Assembly (NCBI GenBank): GCA_934203105.1
Contig: CAKPYQ010000025.1
Location: 1 to 14,431, forward strand
Direction of reading: 5' to 3'
DNA: 14,431 nucleotides
Source of the DNA: an uncultured Alphaproteobacteria bacterium
GTDB lineage: Bacteria; Pseudomonadota; Alphaproteobacteria; CAAHEQ01; UBA3637
Part shown: positions 13,771-14,431 of the stretch, one piece after another
Layout of the letters: the number at the start of each line of letters is the position of its first letter
Position numbering within the stretch: the first letter of the stretch is position 1
Position numbers and translations under genes: made by a program
The notes under the pieces: generated by a model
The model's database searches: none
What the model saw: only the letters and a program-made list of their open reading frames with translations
Told to the model about the DNA's origin: nothing

Positions 13771-14092
13771 TTAACTGTCAGAAGCGCCACATTCTGATCC
13801 GTTTTTCGGATCTTCGGAAGTGGAACACTTTACAGCCACAATTATCACGACTATAGCTAAAACAGTATTTAGAGGAAGAAACATATTTAACTTTAGTTAT
13901 GGGCTCTGTTGCACTTTCTGCACAGTAAGTTACGCCTCCATTTTGCAATATTTCCCAAGAAACGCTGAAAATTAAGTGTCCGGCCGAGTATCGTCCTGAA
14001 AAACCTCCACGACACGTACCATTAACTGCCCCGACGGCATTATAGCTTTTTTCGTATTCTGTATCCTCCTTCACTTCACAACAGGCTTTAGT
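13771..14092 (-). pseudogene. Truncated, frameshifted paralog of the left-edge Cys-rich gene
   Basis: Read leftward, the sequence encodes ACCEVKEDTEYEKS, VGAVNGTCRGG, NGGVTYCAES and KYC. These align in order with ACCKVEEDS, VAGAINGSCCGG, NGGVSYCAVS and KFC of the gene at 1-687. After a cysteine (TGT at 13832-13834) the frame breaks. In the next frame the text continues CSTSEDPKNGSEC to a TAA at 13771-13773, matching CTSSGDPKNGDTC of the intact copy. Removing one base of the AAA at 13829-13831 rejoins the two parts. The 5' part (signal peptide and EGF-like region) is absent: homology starts right where a 27-bp repeat ends, and the apparent ATG at 14095 belongs to that repeat. One paired cysteine is also changed (CC to CR). 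This is best read as a dead gene remnant, although the frameshift alone could be a sequencing error. Confidence 0.85.
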
Positions 14093-14117
14093 CATTCTGA
14101 GCTTTAGCGAAGAATCT
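14091..14117 (-). repeat. 27-bp dispersed repeat, copy 3, at the pseudogene truncation point
   Basis: On the minus strand it begins AGATTCTTCGC and ends GCTCAGAATGAC, matching copy 2 (931-957) at 25 of 27 positions. Its last bases abut the first codon of recognisable homology in the Cys-rich remnant, and supply the remnant's false ATG. Confidence 0.82.
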
Positions 14118-14142
14118 TTTTACTTCATCGCAACATCAAATG

Positions 14143-14176
14143 TGCGGCGCGCAAATCCTCGCGCGCCCGCGCCGCA
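14143..14176. repeat. GC-rich inverted repeat
   Basis: TGCGGCGCG (14143-14151) and CGCGCCGCA (14168-14176) are perfect complements with a 16-bp centre, in otherwise AT-rich sequence. There is no T tract on either side, so it is not a typical terminator. Confidence 0.6.
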
Positions 14177-14245
14177 TATTTTCCATATGCATCATCAGCT
14201 CACTAAAAAAATCCTCCATAACCTATTCAAAAACTTCTTTCCTAT

Positions 14246-14266
14246 ATGAACAAAAACGATCGTTTA
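14246..14266 (+). promoter_or_regulatory. Palindromic operator-like site, copy 1
   Basis: ATGAACA followed closely by the perfect 12-bp palindrome AAACGATCGTTT (14254-14265) and an A. It matches copy 2 at 20 of 21 positions. The palindrome size and symmetry suit a dimeric DNA-binding protein. Confidence 0.55.
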
Positions 14267-14352
14267 AAGTCAATAGATTTTTTTGCGACGGGACCCTCTG
14301 CAACTCACTGAAAATAAACAAAAGCCAGTTTTTACATTTTACCAAAAAAGCG

Positions 14353-14373
14353 ATGAACACAAACGATCGTTTA
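14353..14373 (+). promoter_or_regulatory. Palindromic operator-like site, copy 2
   Basis: Same 21-bp element as copy 1 with one base different, palindrome at 14361-14372. The two copies are in the same orientation with starts 107 bp apart, about ten helical turns. This copy is ~50 bp upstream of the Shine-Dalgarno sequence of the gene beyond the window. Confidence 0.55.
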
Positions 14374-14431
14374 TGTAATATATGAAAGAAGCGGTTTTTT
14401 GATTTAGTTTAACAGAGAAAAAAGGAGATAA

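Larger units (their letters stand above)
14118..14431. other. Leader region of a gene beginning beyond the right edge
   Basis: No credible gene was found in these 314 bases. They contain a GC-rich 9-bp inverted repeat (14143-14176), a 27-codon minus-strand frame at 14136-14219 of doubtful status, two 21-bp sites with a 12-bp palindrome (14246-14266 and 14353-14373), and a final AAGGAG Shine-Dalgarno at about 14422-14427. That ribosome site implies a plus-strand start codon just after the window. No confident -35/-10 pair could be chosen. Confidence 0.6.

Noticed and set aside
13778..14095. Minus-strand 105-residue frame as an intact gene
   Set aside because: Its ATG comes from the adjacent repeat and its last ~18 residues are out-of-frame relative to the intact paralog; treated as a pseudogene.
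14140..14385. 81-codon plus-strand frame in the right-edge leader
   Set aside because: It spans the hairpin and both palindromic sites, lacks a ribosome site, and its composition is that of non-coding AT-rich DNA.

Overview
The window looks like chromosome from an uncultured, AT-rich alphaproteobacterium, possibly a host- or gut-associated lineage. The main evidence is an adjacent pair of alphaproteobacterial hallmark genes: a DUF1013/TrcR-type cell-cycle regulator and GapR (DUF2312). UvrA also carries the CPVS variant of its first zinc site, which I recall as common in alphaproteobacteria, and there is a VirB3/VirB4 pair. Species cannot be named from the sequence alone. Most of the window is ordinary core genome; both edges look like accessory sequence.

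Layout, left to right. (1) 1-687 is the 3' part of a cysteine-rich, EGF-like surface-type protein gene, followed by a strong terminator. (2) 740-1153 is non-coding, with two copies of a 27-bp dispersed repeat and the promoter of the next gene. (3) 1154-2206 is a solitary ankyrin-repeat gene. It converges on 2279-3499 (-), a FadL/OmpP1 outer-membrane channel, and the two share a bidirectional terminator. (4) 3714-4706 is an inner-membrane-anchored ScsC/DsbA-like thiol oxidoreductase with an unusual 11-cysteine metallothionein-like N-terminus. (5) 4890-5715 is the trcR-gapR operon. (6) Four genes lie on the minus strand. lgt and a DUF2062-PgeF fusion overlap by 11 bp and form one operon. Upstream of them, virB3 and virB4 form a second. 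The lgt promoter sits inside an inverted repeat just downstream of virB4. (7) uvrA (10906-13689) diverges from virB3. (8) 13771-14092 (-) is a decayed paralog of the left-edge cysteine-rich gene: its 5' end is missing at the border of a third 27-bp repeat, and its 3' end is frameshifted. (9) 14118-14431 is a leader region with a GC-rich hairpin and two near-identical 21-bp sites centred on a perfect 12-bp palindrome. It ends in a Shine-Dalgarno sequence for a gene starting just beyond the window.

Functional themes are envelope biogenesis (Lgt, FadL, periplasmic thiol chemistry, VirB3/B4), transcription-coupled chromosome control (TrcR, GapR) and DNA repair (UvrA). The least ordinary items are the Cys-rich/ScsC fusion, the DUF2062-PgeF fusion with a shortened PgeF N-terminus, the orphan virB3-virB4 pair, the inverted Cys-rich paralogs associated with the repeat, and the paired palindromic sites at the right edge. 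No tRNA, rRNA, CRISPR array, transposase or phage gene was seen.
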